From NCBI RefSeq assembly GCF_003205615.1, contig NZ_PYBV01000041.1, positions 1-52,473 on the forward strand: a stretch of DNA of 52,473 nucleotides, in the 5' to 3' direction. Under the pieces are notes generated by a model. It saw nothing but the letters and a program-made list of their open reading frames with translations. It was not told the origin of the DNA and did not search any database. Of this stretch, positions 27,214 through 36,800 are shown piece by piece. This stretch comes from Micromonospora arborensis (GTDB lineage: Bacteria; Actinomycetota; Actinomycetes; Mycobacteriales; Micromonosporaceae). Within the stretch, counting starts at the first letter, position 1; every line of letters begins with the position of its first letter. Made by a program: the position numbers and the translations under genes.

Positions 27214-27220
27214 ACCCGCG

Positions 27221-27254
27221 AGGCCCGGCGTCCACACTGGTGGACGCCGGGCCT
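27221..27254 (+). terminator. Strong hairpin terminator
   Basis: Perfect 15-bp stem (AGGCCCGGCGTCCAC, loop ACTG), 8 bp after the stop at 27213. Confidence 0.8.
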
Positions 27255-27364
27255 CGGCCCGTCCCGGCATCTACGTAATCGTGGTTACGGGTGGTGTCTG
27301 GACGGTTCGTCGACGTATGCCGCGGAACGTGATTGTCCTCGGCGACCTCGCGGGACTGCTCGAC

Positions 27365-27490
27365 CCCTTTGCTCTGCTTCAACGGAGGAAACACCAGGTT
27401 CACCAGCTGTTTTTGCGAATTGTTCGAGGCTCGGCGGCCAGAGGCGCTCACGGAGCGTGCGTGTTTCCTCTGTTGAAGCAGAGCAAAGGG
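27365..27490. repeat. 126-bp inverted-repeat element with 30-bp arms
   Basis: Left arm 27365-27394 (begins CCCTTTGCTCTGCTTCAAC) and right arm 27461-27490 are reverse complements with one difference, which would still be a G-U pair in RNA. The 66-bp centre has a small CGCTC-ACG-GAGCG hairpin and no gene. It lies between convergent genes. No transposase is present; it could be a MITE-like element or a structured RNA or terminator. Confidence 0.8.
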
Positions 27491-27540
27491 AGTGTGAGAG
27501 TGGGGTGCCTCCTGGCGCCTGGTCACCATGCGTGACCGGT

Positions 27541-27571
27541 CCGGCGCCCGCCTGCGGATGGCGGGCGCCGG
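27541..27571 (-). terminator. Hairpin terminator of the phytase-like gene
   Basis: Perfect 12-bp stem CCGGCGCCCGCC with a 7-base loop, 20 bp past the stop of the minus-strand gene. Confidence 0.7.
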
Positions 27572-27590
27572 GCATTCGACGGTTATCGGG

Positions 27591-29897
27591 TCAGTTGCGG
27601 CCGAAGACCTTACGGCTGGCGCCGAGGCGCAGGAGGACCGTCTCACCGGTCGCGTCCTGGACCGCGTCGTTGTCGGTGACCGCGTACACCTCGCCGTTGC
27701 CGGCCACGGTCAGACCCTCCAACTTCTCCTGCGTCCAGCCGTTCGTGTTGCGCAGCGCGGGCAGCACGTCGACCGCGAGGGTCTTCGGCAGCACCGTCAG
27801 CGGGCCGGTCGCCGCGGCACCCGGCAGCGGCACCGTGTAGATCCGCTTGACCGTGGCGGCCGGACCGTTCAGCTTGTCCCGCTCGATGACCGCGAGCCGG
27901 TCGCCGACCACGGTGATCTCGGAGAGGCCCATCCAGTCACCGGGCACGGTGGTGGCGCCCAACTGGTAACCGAACCAGCTCCAGGTGCCTGCCGTGACGT
28001 CGTACCGGCCGAGCCGGACGATTCCGGCCGGGTCGGTGCTCAGCTCCCGCTGCACAGCCACCCAGACGATCTCCCGACCCTGCCGGTCGGTGGTCGCGGT
28101 GACCCCCTCCAGGCCCTGCTTGCCCAGGCCGGCGGCGACCTCGGCGGGCAGCGCGACGGTCTGCCGGGTCACCCCGGCGGAGTCGAGCCGGACCAGCTTG
28201 TTATCGGCACCCTTGGCACCCTCGACCGCCAGCCAGAAGCCGCCCTGCGGGCGGGCGAAGATGCCCTCCGCGTCGTACCCGACCGGCACGCCGGTCGCGT
28301 CCTTCACCGGCAGCGCGCCGGTGATCACGGCGGGGGTCCGCTTCGCGTCGATGGTCAGGATGCGGGTCTGGCTGTACGCCGCGTCGGTGACGCTGTAGAG
28401 CTGGTCCCGCTTGCCCGGTGCCGCGCTCAGCGCGCCGAGGGCACCCCAACCGATCGGCGTATCGGCCCGGTCGGTGCCGGAGACGATGCTCGGGAACGCG
28501 GGCGTGCCCTTGCCGAGTTGGAACAGCGACACCGAGGCCCGGACGTTCACCGAGGCGTCGTCCTCCTCGCTGGAGACCGCGAGCAGCCCACGGGACGGGA
28601 TGGGCAGCAGCCCTTCCGGCCCGTTCGTGGTCGGCAGGATCTGCGTGAACACCGGCGCCGTCGGGCGGCTGAGGTCGTAGACGGCGACGAAGTTGCTGCG
28701 CTCCGAGCCGACGAACGCGTACCGGACGCCGTCGTACTCGGCGACGGCCACACCCTCCGGCTCGGTGCCCTTCTTGCCGGCCCGGTCCTCGTTGTGGAGG
28801 CCGTACGTGACGGCGAGCCGCTCGAAGCTGTTACCGGCGTCCCAGGCGACGCGCCCGGTGCGGCTGTCGAAGACCGACCAGCCGCGGGTGCCGCCGTGCC
28901 AGTCGCCCTCGTTGGCCGTGGTCAGGTAGCGGTCGTCGACCCAGGCCACCGCGTCCGGCTCACGCGGTACGTCGGTGATGCTGCCGGTCAGGTCGATGAC
29001 ACCGTCCTGCACGGTGTCGATCCCGCTGATCGTGGCGGTGCCGGCGCTGAACACCTTGGTGATCCGGCCGGTGGGCAGGTCGATCAGGGCGACGCCGTTG
29101 TTCTCCTGCAGGGTCACGGCCAGCTGGTTGCGGCTGTTGATCGAGACGTACTCCGGCTCCGGGTCCGTCGGCGCGGCGAGACCGGCCTGGACCAGGGCGG
29201 GCAACGCGCTCCCGTTCGCACCGGTCAGCGCGACCGGCCGCAACCGCCAACCGGCCGGGGACTTGCCGGTCAGGTCGACGATCTGCACGAAGCCGGCGGG
29301 GGCCTGGGGCAGGTCGCCCTCTTCGCCGCCGGGCGGGGTGGCCTCCTCGTCGCGCTCGTTCTCGATGGCGATCGCGGCGTACCGCTTGTCCTTGCTGATC
29401 GCGATCGAGTCGGGCTGACCACCGAGGTCGTAGCTGGCCACCCGCTTGCGGCTGGCCAACTCGATCACGTCGAGTCGACCGGACGGCTCGGTGTAGCTGC
29501 CGCTGGTGTTCACCACCACCAGGACGTACTTGCCGACCACGGCGACCGAGGTGGGCTCGTCCTCGGCGTTCCCGAGCTGGGCCAGGGAGAGGGTGCCGAG
29601 GCCGCGCGGCCGATCGGCGTGGGAGATGTCCAGGAATCCGATGCGCCGGGCCAGCGCGTCGGTGTGGATCAGGGTGCGGCCGTCCTCGCTGACCGCCGAG
29701 ATCTCGGCGACCGTCGGGGTCGCCGGGTCCGCACCGGCCGGACGGTTCTGGAACACCGGGTACGTGGCGACCCGGTCGAAGGCGAGTGACTTGGCTGGGT
29801 GGTGATGCCCGCCGGCCGACGCGGGGGCGGCCCCGGTCAGGCTGGCGGCAGCGACACCGGCTGCGGTGAGCGCGGTGAATGCTCTTCTGAGTGACAA
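27591..29897 (-). CDS. Secreted esterase-like phytase-family protein
   Basis: 768 residues. The start is a TTG (MSLRRAFTAL) six bases after GGAGG. Signal peptide with cleavage near ASAGG, then a His-rich patch (GGHHHP). The body is a beta-propeller-like protein in two halves. The first half has repeats such as LAQLGNAEDEPTSVAVVGKY and GGQPDSIAISKDKRYAAI; the second has EGVAVAEYDGVRYAFVGSE, PVGYDAEGIFARPQGGFW and QEKLEGLTVAGNGEVYAVTD. The second half matches the 'esterase-like activity of phytase' domain; the first is choice-of-anchor-like. Extracellular, possibly phosphate-ester hydrolysis; activity unproven. Monocistronic. Confidence 0.85.
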   Translation of the reverse strand: MSLRRAFTALTAAGVAAASLTGAAPASAGGHHHPAKSLAFDRVATYPVFQNRPAGADPATPTVAEISAVSEDGRTLIHTDALARRIGFLDISHADRPRGLGTLSLAQLGNAEDEPTSVAVVGKYVLVVVNTSGSYTEPSGRLDVIELASRKRVASYDLGGQPDSIAISKDKRYAAIAIENERDEEATPPGGEEGDLPQAPAGFVQIVDLTGKSPAGWRLRPVALTGANGSALPALVQAGLAAPTDPEPEYVSINSRNQLAVTLQENNGVALIDLPTGRITKVFSAGTATISGIDTVQDGVIDLTGSITDVPREPDAVAWVDDRYLTTANEGDWHGGTRGWSVFDSRTGRVAWDAGNSFERLAVTYGLHNEDRAGKKGTEPEGVAVAEYDGVRYAFVGSERSNFVAVYDLSRPTAPVFTQILPTTNGPEGLLPIPSRGLLAVSSEEDDASVNVRASVSLFQLGKGTPAFPSIVSGTDRADTPIGWGALGALSAAPGKRDQLYSVTDAAYSQTRILTIDAKRTPAVITGALPVKDATGVPVGYDAEGIFARPQGGFWLAVEGAKGADNKLVRLDSAGVTRQTVALPAEVAAGLGKQGLEGVTATTDRQGREIVWVAVQRELSTDPAGIVRLGRYDVTAGTWSWFGYQLGATTVPGDWMGLSEITVVGDRLAVIERDKLNGPAATVKRIYTVPLPGAAATGPLTVLPKTLAVDVLPALRNTNGWTQEKLEGLTVAGNGEVYAVTDNDAVQDATGETVLLRLGASRKVFGRN

Positions 29898-30080
29898 GGA
29901 CTTCCTCCGTTAGGTCGTACCCGCACGGAGGCTGACACCTGTGGGGGAGCGTCAGCTTGCGCCGACGTGAACACTCGGCGAAGCGCCGGCCGGCCAGCCG
30001 CTACGGCCATCGGACGACGAGGGGAGCGACCAAAGTCGTTGAGTAGGGTGGTGCCGACGTCGCACTCAGGGAGCGTGGAG

Positions 30081-30833
30081 ATGCAGCCAACCGTCACGGC
30101 CGAGCTGGTGGCCCAACCCGCCGACGCCGAGCAGCCCCTGCTCAGTTACCGCGACGAGGCGACCGGCGAGCGCGTCGACCTCACCGCACAGCAGGTCGGC
30201 GCCTGGGCGGCGCGCAGTGCGAGCCTGCTGCGCGACGGCTGCGGTCTCGGCCCCGGTAGCCGCGTAGCGGTGCTGCTGCCGCCGCACTGGCGTACCGCAG
30301 CGGTGTTGTTGGGCGCGTGGGCCTCGGGCCTGGCGGTCTCGTTCCGACCGCGCGCCACTGCGGGCCTGCCCGTGCTGGAACCGGGCGGCGACCGGCCGTT
30401 CGACGCGGTCCTGGTGACCCCACAGCGGCAGGACGACTGGCTGGAGGACGTGCCGGACGCCACGCACCGCTACCTCGTCGGCACCGGCCCGGGGCAGTTG
30501 GCCGACGTCCCGCTGGGTTGGTTGGACTGGTCCGCTGAGGTGCTTCGCCACGGCGAGGCGACGCCCGATCACACCGCCATCCACCCGTCGGACCCGGCCA
30601 CCGCGGACGGCACCACCTACGGCCAGTGGGGCGCGATCGCCCAGGAGTACGCGAAGGTGCTCGACCTGCGCGCCGGTGATCGACTGCTGGTCGACGCCGC
30701 CGAGCACGAGGAGCCGTTGAAGTGGCTGCTCGCGCCGCTCTCGGCTGGCGCGTCAGTGGTGATCAGCGCCAACCTCGACCCGGCGCGACGGGACGCGATC
30801 GTCGCCGCCGAGCGGGTGACCCGGGTCCTCTGA
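30081..30833 (+). CDS. TIGR03089-family protein
   Basis: 250 residues, ATG at 30081 after AGGGAG. It resembles the N-terminal part of AMP-binding (ANL) enzymes (SYRDEATGERVDLTAQQVG, then GPGSRVAVLLPPHWRTAAVL), but the adenylate P-loop and the C-terminal catalytic Lys domain are absent. This matches the short actinobacterial TIGR03089 family of unknown function. Divergent from the phytase-like gene. Cytoplasmic, no membrane segment. Confidence 0.85.
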   Translation: MQPTVTAELVAQPADAEQPLLSYRDEATGERVDLTAQQVGAWAARSASLLRDGCGLGPGSRVAVLLPPHWRTAAVLLGAWASGLAVSFRPRATAGLPVLEPGGDRPFDAVLVTPQRQDDWLEDVPDATHRYLVGTGPGQLADVPLGWLDWSAEVLRHGEATPDHTAIHPSDPATADGTTYGQWGAIAQEYAKVLDLRAGDRLLVDAAEHEEPLKWLLAPLSAGASVVISANLDPARRDAIVAAERVTRVL

Positions 30834-30991
30834 CCGCTGCCGGACCGGCCTAACAGCGCTGGTTCATCCTGTTCCGTTACATCGGTATCAGCCCTGCTCA
30901 GAGGGTCTTTTGTCGATGCCGTCGGCATGTTCTCATACCCGAACGACGACGTCATCGACCGCGCACCGCTCCCTCACTGAAAGGTGCACCG

Positions 30992-31954
30992 ATGCACAGG
31001 AGATCGACCTTCCGACTGGCGGTCCTCACCGCCACCGCCGCCACGTTCCTGGCCTCCGGCGGCGCCTCCGGGGCGCTCGCCACGGCCGCCCCCGTGACCG
31101 CCTCCCCGAGTGCCGCGGCGTGCGACCCGGGTACCGCGGCGCACAGCGCCGCCCGGGCCGCCGAGGGTGCCACCGCCCAGGAACCGGAGCTGTACTCCAA
31201 GAACGAGGCGAACGCCTACGGCGTGATCAAGGACGCGCCCCGTCTGCCCAACGGCAGCGTCACCGTGCCGACCGTCTTCCACATGGTCTCCGACCACCCC
31301 CTCACCCTCGCCGAGACGACCAGGTGGAACACCCTGATCGCGGCGCAGATGGCGGTGCTCAACGACTCGTACGCGGGCCGTACGGCAGCCAACGCCTCGA
31401 ACACCCCGTTCCGGTTCTCGCTCGTCGACACCACGTGGACGGTGAACAGCGCCTGGTACACGGTCGAGCCGGGCAAGAACGAGCGGGACATGAAGAAGGC
31501 GCTGTACACCGGCAACTCCCGCACCCTGAACGTGTACGCCGCCAACATCGGCGGCGGGCTGCTCGGCTGGGCGTACTTCCCGAAGGGCTACAACAACGGC
31601 CGTGACTACATCGACGGCGTGGTGATGCTCGACGAGTCGATGCCGGGCGGCACGGCCGGCAAGTACGCCCTCGGCGACACGCTGACGCACGAGGTCGGGC
31701 ACTGGCTGATGCTGGAGCACACCTTCGCGCACGGCTGCTCCGCGTCCGGCGACTTCGTCGCGGACACCCCCCGCGAGGCGGCCCCGCAGTTCGACTGCCC
31801 GGTGGGCGCGGACACCTGCACCGCACCCGGGCTGGACCCGATCCACAACTTCATGGACTACACGCAGGACTCCTGTATGGACATGTTCACCCCGGGTCAG
31901 GCCGACCGGATGAGCGACGCCTGGGTGGCGTTCCGCGCTGGCGGCGCCGGCTGA
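30992..31954 (+). CDS. Secreted zinc metalloprotease (M43 pappalysin-like)
   Basis: 320 residues with a Sec signal peptide (RRSTFRLAVLTATAATFL, cleavage near residue 33). The zinc site HEVGHWLMLEH starts near residue 233 and fits HExxHxxGxxH-type metzincins with Leu at the usual Gly. The Met-turn NFMDYTQDSCM follows near 288. Conserved Cys residues (HGCSASG, FDCPVGADTC) suggest disulfides. Resembles actinobacterial M43 pappalysin-type proteases. Exported; likely degrades extracellular proteins. Followed by a hairpin terminator. Confidence 0.9.
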   Translation: MHRRSTFRLAVLTATAATFLASGGASGALATAAPVTASPSAAACDPGTAAHSAARAAEGATAQEPELYSKNEANAYGVIKDAPRLPNGSVTVPTVFHMVSDHPLTLAETTRWNTLIAAQMAVLNDSYAGRTAANASNTPFRFSLVDTTWTVNSAWYTVEPGKNERDMKKALYTGNSRTLNVYAANIGGGLLGWAYFPKGYNNGRDYIDGVVMLDESMPGGTAGKYALGDTLTHEVGHWLMLEHTFAHGCSASGDFVADTPREAAPQFDCPVGADTCTAPGLDPIHNFMDYTQDSCMDMFTPGQADRMSDAWVAFRAGGAG

Positions 31955-31968
31955 CGCAAACCGTGTCG

Positions 31969-31998
31969 GGGGCTGGCGGGCTGTGCCCGGCCAGCCCC
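31969..31998 (+). terminator. Hairpin terminator of the metalloprotease
   Basis: GGGGCTGGC...GGCCAGCCCC stem with an inner GGG/CCC extension and a one-base bulge, 14 bp after the stop. Confidence 0.65.
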
Positions 31999-32073
31999 TT
32001 CCCGTTCCTCCTCACCGCCGGTTCAGCCGGGGCGAGCAGGGCGCGGTGCGGTCGGCGGGCAGGGCACACCGGC

Positions 32074-32285
32074 CGCCGCCATCCGGTAGCGCTCCTCGGC
32101 CTCCGCCGTCGCGTACGACATCCGCTCCGCGTCGGTAAGCGTCACCCGGACCTCGGTGCACTCGGCCGGGGCGATCCAGCCCTGCGACTCGATGTCCTTC
32201 CACGGCGCGTCGTACCGCTTCGGGCCGATCAGGCTGAACACGTCACCCTCGCGTACCAGCGTCTCGGCCGGGCTCAGCCGGCGAA
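32074..32285 (-). pseudogene. Fragment of the XPB helicase gene
   Basis: Bases 32074-32253 match 44897-45076 of the full XPB gene at 178 of 180 positions, in the same orientation. The next bases continue as a diverged XPB reading frame with 12 bp missing (between two CTCGCG copies in the full gene), to about 32285. The fragment encodes roughly SLIGPKRYDAPWKDIESQGW to AEAEERYRMAA and then ends in unrelated sequence. No start codon or RBS; not a working gene. It lies immediately upstream of hicA. Confidence 0.9.
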
Positions 32286-32288
32286 ACG

Positions 32289-32318
32289 TTGTGACGACGG
32301 TACCGCCCGCAGTACCAT
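32289..32318 (+). promoter_or_regulatory. hicAB promoter
   Basis: -35 TTGTGA (32289-32294), 18-bp spacer, -10 TACCAT (32313-32318). A start about 7 bases further on falls on the HicA GTG (32325), implying a leaderless transcript. The GGTACC and AGTACC repeats overlapping it could be a HicB operator. Confidence 0.5.
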
Positions 32319-32324
32319 GTATCT

Positions 32325-32570
32325 GTGCCGTCCATAGACAAGCTCGTTGAAGCGATGCGGAAGAGCCCGCAGAACATCGCGTACAACGATCTCTACGGGG
32401 TGTGTGAGCACTATTTCGGGAAGCCGCGGCAGGCCGGCACCTCCCATGCGGTGTTCAAGATGCCCTGGGCGGGCGACCCACGCGTCAACATCCAGAACGA
32501 CAAGGGCAGGGCCAAGGCGTACCAGGTACGGCAAGTGCTCAGGGCGATCGACAAGAAGGAGGCCATGTGA
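32325..32570 (+). CDS. hicA: Type II toxin HicA (mRNA interferase)
   Basis: 81 residues from GTG 32325. The HicA fold (dsRNA-binding-like) is seen in MPSIDKLVEAMRKSPQN, FGKPRQAGTSHAVFKMPW with the catalytic His at 41, and AYQVRQVLRAIDKKEA. Slightly longer than classic HicA (about 60), as is common in actinobacteria. The stop overlaps the hicB start (TGATG at 32568-32572). Expected to cleave mRNA when HicB is degraded. Confidence 0.85.
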   Translation: MPSIDKLVEAMRKSPQNIAYNDLYGVCEHYFGKPRQAGTSHAVFKMPWAGDPRVNIQNDKGRAKAYQVRQVLRAIDKKEAM

Positions 32571-32914
32571 TGCAGACCGATCCCCACCCTGACGTGTCCC
32601 ACTACACCTACCGCGTTACGTGGTCGGTCCAGGACCGCGAGTTCGTCGCCACCTGCGCCGAGTTCCCATCCCTCTCCTGGCTGGCCCCTTCCCAGATCGA
32701 GGCTCTCCAGGGGCTCCAAGACCTGCTGCGTGAAGTGATCGCGGACATGGAGGAGCAGGGCGAGGCGGTGCCGCAGCCGTTCGCCGAGCGCAGCTACTCG
32801 GGCAAGTTCAACCTCCGCGTCGGCGAGAGCCTGCACCGCGAGCTGGCGATCCACGCCGCCGAGGACGGCATGAGCCTCAACCAGTACGTCCTACGGAAGC
32901 TCAGCGCCGCCTGA
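32570..32914 (+). CDS. hicB: Type II antitoxin HicB
   Basis: 114 residues. The N-terminal RNase-H-like HicB fold shows YRVTWSVQDREFVATCAEF and FPSLSWLAPSQIEALQGL. The C-terminal ribbon-helix-helix (FNLRVGESLHRELAIHAAED, then GMSLNQYVLRKL) binds DNA. Start taken as ATG 32570, 7 bases after GGAGG; the GTG at 32567 would be only 4 bases away. Translationally coupled to hicA, in the usual toxin-then-antitoxin order of hicAB. Confidence 0.88.
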   Translation: MQTDPHPDVSHYTYRVTWSVQDREFVATCAEFPSLSWLAPSQIEALQGLQDLLREVIADMEEQGEAVPQPFAERSYSGKFNLRVGESLHRELAIHAAEDGMSLNQYVLRKLSAA

Positions 32915-33072
32915 GCGGTCGGGCAGCCCATGGCAGTTGATCAACTAACTGTTCATCCCCGCTGCGCTCGTTTCTCATCAAGCTCGCCTGGCGAGTTCGC
33001 CGACGGCCGGCAGGGTCACTGGACGGCCGCGCCCACCGGCGTGCCACAGCACCTGTAGACCGGAGCGCTGGC
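32915..33072. other. Intergenic, nothing recognised
   Basis: 158 bp between hicB and the next gene, with no clear promoter, hairpin or coding signal. Confidence 0.5.
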
Positions 33073-33789
33073 ATGCCCTCAACCGCACGGTGGCCCCGCC
33101 GCGTCGTGATCGCGGTGGCGTTCACCCTCACCCTGCTCGCCACGGCGGTCCCCGCCCAAGCCCACCCGTACGGCTATCCGCAGACCGTGACCATCGCGGC
33201 GGACGCGACCCGCCCCGAGGTGGTGCACCTGCGGTGGAAGGCGGGCGGCGTCGACGAACTGACCCTGCTCGGCGTCGAACTCGGCCTGCTTCCGCAGGAC
33301 CGCGTCCTGCTCGACGGTGCGATCTCCTTCCAGGCTTCGGACGCGACAATCCTCGCCTCGTCCACGCCGTTCACGAACTACCTGCTCAAGCAGATGACCG
33401 TCAGCAGCGACGGACACGCGTGCGCCGGCGCTGTCGACCCGCCGAGCGACCTCGTGGGCTCCGGTGTGGACGTCGACTACACCTGCGCGGGGCCGGTCGG
33501 CGCGGCCCGCGTCGAGGTCAGGATGTTGAGCGATCTCGACCCGGCGTACCAGACGGTGGCGACCGGCCCGCGGGGCCAGCGCCAGGTGTACGGCCCCGGC
33601 CGGTACGCCCACGACTGGGCGTTCGGCGACGCGCCCCTGCCGAGCGAGGCGAGCGTTGCCGACCACGACCGCGCCACCGCCTGGAAGGTCGCCGGGAGCG
33701 TCGGCCCCCTGCTGCTCGTCGCGGCCGTCGTCTCGCTCCTGCGACGTCAGGTACGTCGCCGGCGGGCCGCCCGCGCCCTTCCGTCCTGA
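33073..33789 (+). CDS. Exported single-pass membrane protein, unknown function
   Basis: 238 residues. Signal peptide with cleavage near AQAHP, an extracellular domain of about 170 residues, one membrane helix (about 206-224, GSVGPLLLVAAVVSLL) and a basic tail RRQVRRRRAARALPS that would stay inside. Two Cys residues (about 118 and 137) could form a disulfide. No family recognised. It is 98 bp upstream of the 1661-residue phosphoesterase gene, so the two may be co-transcribed. Confidence 0.75.
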   Translation: MPSTARWPRRVVIAVAFTLTLLATAVPAQAHPYGYPQTVTIAADATRPEVVHLRWKAGGVDELTLLGVELGLLPQDRVLLDGAISFQASDATILASSTPFTNYLLKQMTVSSDGHACAGAVDPPSDLVGSGVDVDYTCAGPVGAARVEVRMLSDLDPAYQTVATGPRGQRQVYGPGRYAHDWAFGDAPLPSEASVADHDRATAWKVAGSVGPLLLVAAVVSLLRRQVRRRRAARALPS

Positions 33790-33887
33790 GACCGGCCACC
33801 CGCTGTGGCCCCCGTGCCCGCCGCGGTCGGCATCTCAGTGCTCGGCGTCGGCGGTTTGCTCGTACCCAACAAAGGAGAAACCTCGCC

Positions 33888-36800
33888 ATGACGCACGCAC
33901 CACGTGCGCGTAGGAAGCGAACACGCGGACTCCTGTCCGCGGTGGCGCTCATCCTCATCGCCGGACCGGCGACGACCCTGAGCCCGACGCTGGCAGGAGC
34001 GCAGACGGTCCCGACCGGCGGTAACACGCCGCTGATCAGTCTGAGCGACGGGCAGAACATCGAGGGCACGGTCCCCGTCGTCGTCGAGCCGGTCACCGAG
34101 AACGACTCGGTGACCACCCTTGCGGTCGACGGCGACAAGATCGGCGCCGACAAGACCGCCGGCACCGCCCACTTCGCCTTCGAGATGGGTGGCAACGGCA
34201 CCGAGGCCCGCTACCGCAACTACGTCACGGTCAACACGCACACCGCCGAGGCGGACCGCGTCTACCTTCCGGACATTCCCGGCGGGCAGGTCGGAACCCT
34301 CGACTTTCCGGGTGACTGGCTGCAGCCGGGGGCGAACACCGTCACCGTCCACACCGGAGCGAACTGGGTCGACTCGACCACGAAGACCGCCGTCGGCTAC
34401 GAGGAGTTGCCCAACGGTGAGGGTGGCCGTTGCCCCAACTACGACGACTACGCGCTGAGCAGCATCAGCCTCAGCCTGCTGGGCGTGGTCGCCGACGGCG
34501 AACAGAACCTGTTCAGCTACAGCTTCGGTGACGGCACCTGCGGCAGCTCCGCGAAGCTGCTCAACCAGGATCTGACCTTCGTCATCTCCGGCGAGCCGGG
34601 CAGCACGTCGGGCCTGCGTACCGACCTCGACACCACCAAGCTCACCAACGGTACGCACACGGTCAGCGCGACGACCCAGTCGGGCGCGAAGACGTCCGTC
34701 ACGGTCGACGTCAACAACGCCCCCGCCGGTGCGGCGGCGGTGACCCCCGAAGACGGTGCCCGCGTACGCGGGACCCGGCCGGTGATCGCCGCGCTGCCCA
34801 GCAGCGGCAAGGAGCACGTCGAGTCGCTCGCCATCGACGACAAGCCCGCCGAGAACGCGGAGACGTTGGCCGCTGGCACCGCCACCCTCGGCCTCACCGT
34901 CGAGGCCGGCAACTCGGTCGAGGCGCGCTACCAGAACTACGCACTGGTCAACGGGCACCGGGTCGACCTCGGTGGCGACTACGGTGCCACCGGCGCCGAG
35001 GACGCCAAGCTGGCGTTCCCGAGCCGTTTCCTGCACCTCGGTGACAACGTCGTCGAGGTCCGGACCGGCGACTACAACGGCACCGTGAGCGGCGCGACCT
35101 GCGCCAACCACGACGACTTCACGCTCACCCGGGCGGCGACGAGCCTCACGCTGAGCACCGCGGGCACGGTGACGGCCGGCACCACGTACCTCGTCACCAC
35201 CAGCGGCACGACCGTGACGAAGGCCGAGACGACCGCCGCCTCGCTGGCGTTGGGCGACGGGACCTGCGCGGCCAACAAGGACGCCGAGTTCCACTTCACC
35301 ATCAACGGTGCGCCGACGACGCGTACGGTCGACACCCTCGGCAGCGGGGGCGACGCGCACCTGAAGGTGTTCGTCGGTGGCAACGGCAGCGACAACGGCT
35401 ACGACAACAAGGTGCTGATCAACGGCATCCCGTTGGAAATCGGCATGTGGGAGAAGGAGGTCGCGGATCTCGCCTTCCCGAACGAGTGGCTGGTGCCGGG
35501 CGTCAACGCCATCGAGTTCGTCGCCGGCAACGACCACGGCAGCGCCAAGCCGGGTGGTTGCGACAACTTCGACGACTTCACCCTGCGGGACTTCCAGCTG
35601 CTTCCGACCGGTGCGAAGGCGACCCAGCTGACCCGGTCGATCGCGCAGACGACTGTCACCATCGGCTCGGGGAGCTACCCGGCCGGATCGCAGGTGACCA
35701 CGTACATCGGTGACGGCACCTGTGGCAGCAGCTACAACTCGGTGCTGAACAAGATGGTCCTGTTCGACGTCACCGGGCAGGACGGCTCGGCGCTGCCGGC
35801 GCTGGGCAAGCGCGCGGACGTCGACACGACCACGATCGCGGACGGCGCCCACACCATCAAGGCGGTCGTCGGGGACAAGACCTCGACGCGACGCTTCACC
35901 ACCGACAACACCGCACCGGAGATCGAGAGCAGTGTCCCGGCAGCCGGGCAGCGGCTGACCTCGACCGTCGCGCTCAACATCAAGATCAAGGACGCCACCG
36001 GCGTGGCCGGTACGCCGACGATCACGCTGGACGGCGCGGCCGTCAAGCAGGGTGACCAGATCGGCCACGGCCTGCCGGCCGGGGAGCACACCATCACGCT
36101 GACGGCGGCCGACGCGCTCGGCAACACCGCCACCCGCGAGGTGCGTTTCAGCAGCGCGAGCATCCCGGACGTCCCGACCGAGCTCAACTCGACAGTCAAG
36201 GACACCGACCCGCTCTCGGCGGAACTCTCCGCCCGGATCCCCGGTGCCGAGGGTGTCGGGCTGACCGCCACCTTCACCAAGGCGGACGTGGTCCTGCCGA
36301 CCGAGGGCTACCAGGGTGCGGCGGCCGACGTGCCGACCACGCTGGACGTCCAGCACGACAAGAGCGTGGACGTCACCTCGCTGCGTCCGCTCGACGGCGC
36401 GACGATCGAGACCGCGTCCAGCCGCGCGGTGGTCTTCCAGCGGTACGACCTGCCGCTGGGGGCGACCAAGCAGGAGCCGACGCTGCGCTGGTCGGGCACG
36501 ATCGACCCAGCGCGGATCGTGGCGCTGCGGGCGTGGAACCCGGCAACCAAGAAGTGGGTCGTGCTGACCAGTTCGCGTGGGCAGGCCGGGCAGGACACCG
36601 TCCTGACCGCGCCTGTCGACGCCGGCTACCGCGACAGTGGGACCGTGCACGTGCTGGTCACGGGTGAGGACCCGTTCGCCGACGACCTGTCCCCGCACGA
36701 CGCGTCGGCGCAGAACGACAAGGATCGCTTCGAGGACCCCGACTCGTACGACTTCTCGCTGGCGCACTTCACCGACACCCAGTACATCACCGAGGGTGCC

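Noticed and set aside
27365..27490. CRISPR repeat pair
   Set aside because: The arms are inverted, not direct, and there is only one pair.
30081..30833. Truncated acyl-CoA synthetase pseudogene
   Set aside because: Length and motifs fit the short TIGR03089 family, which is complete at about 250 residues.
32023..32241. Small stand-alone gene beside hicA
   Set aside because: The sequence is a fragment of XPB with an unrelated tail and no start signals.
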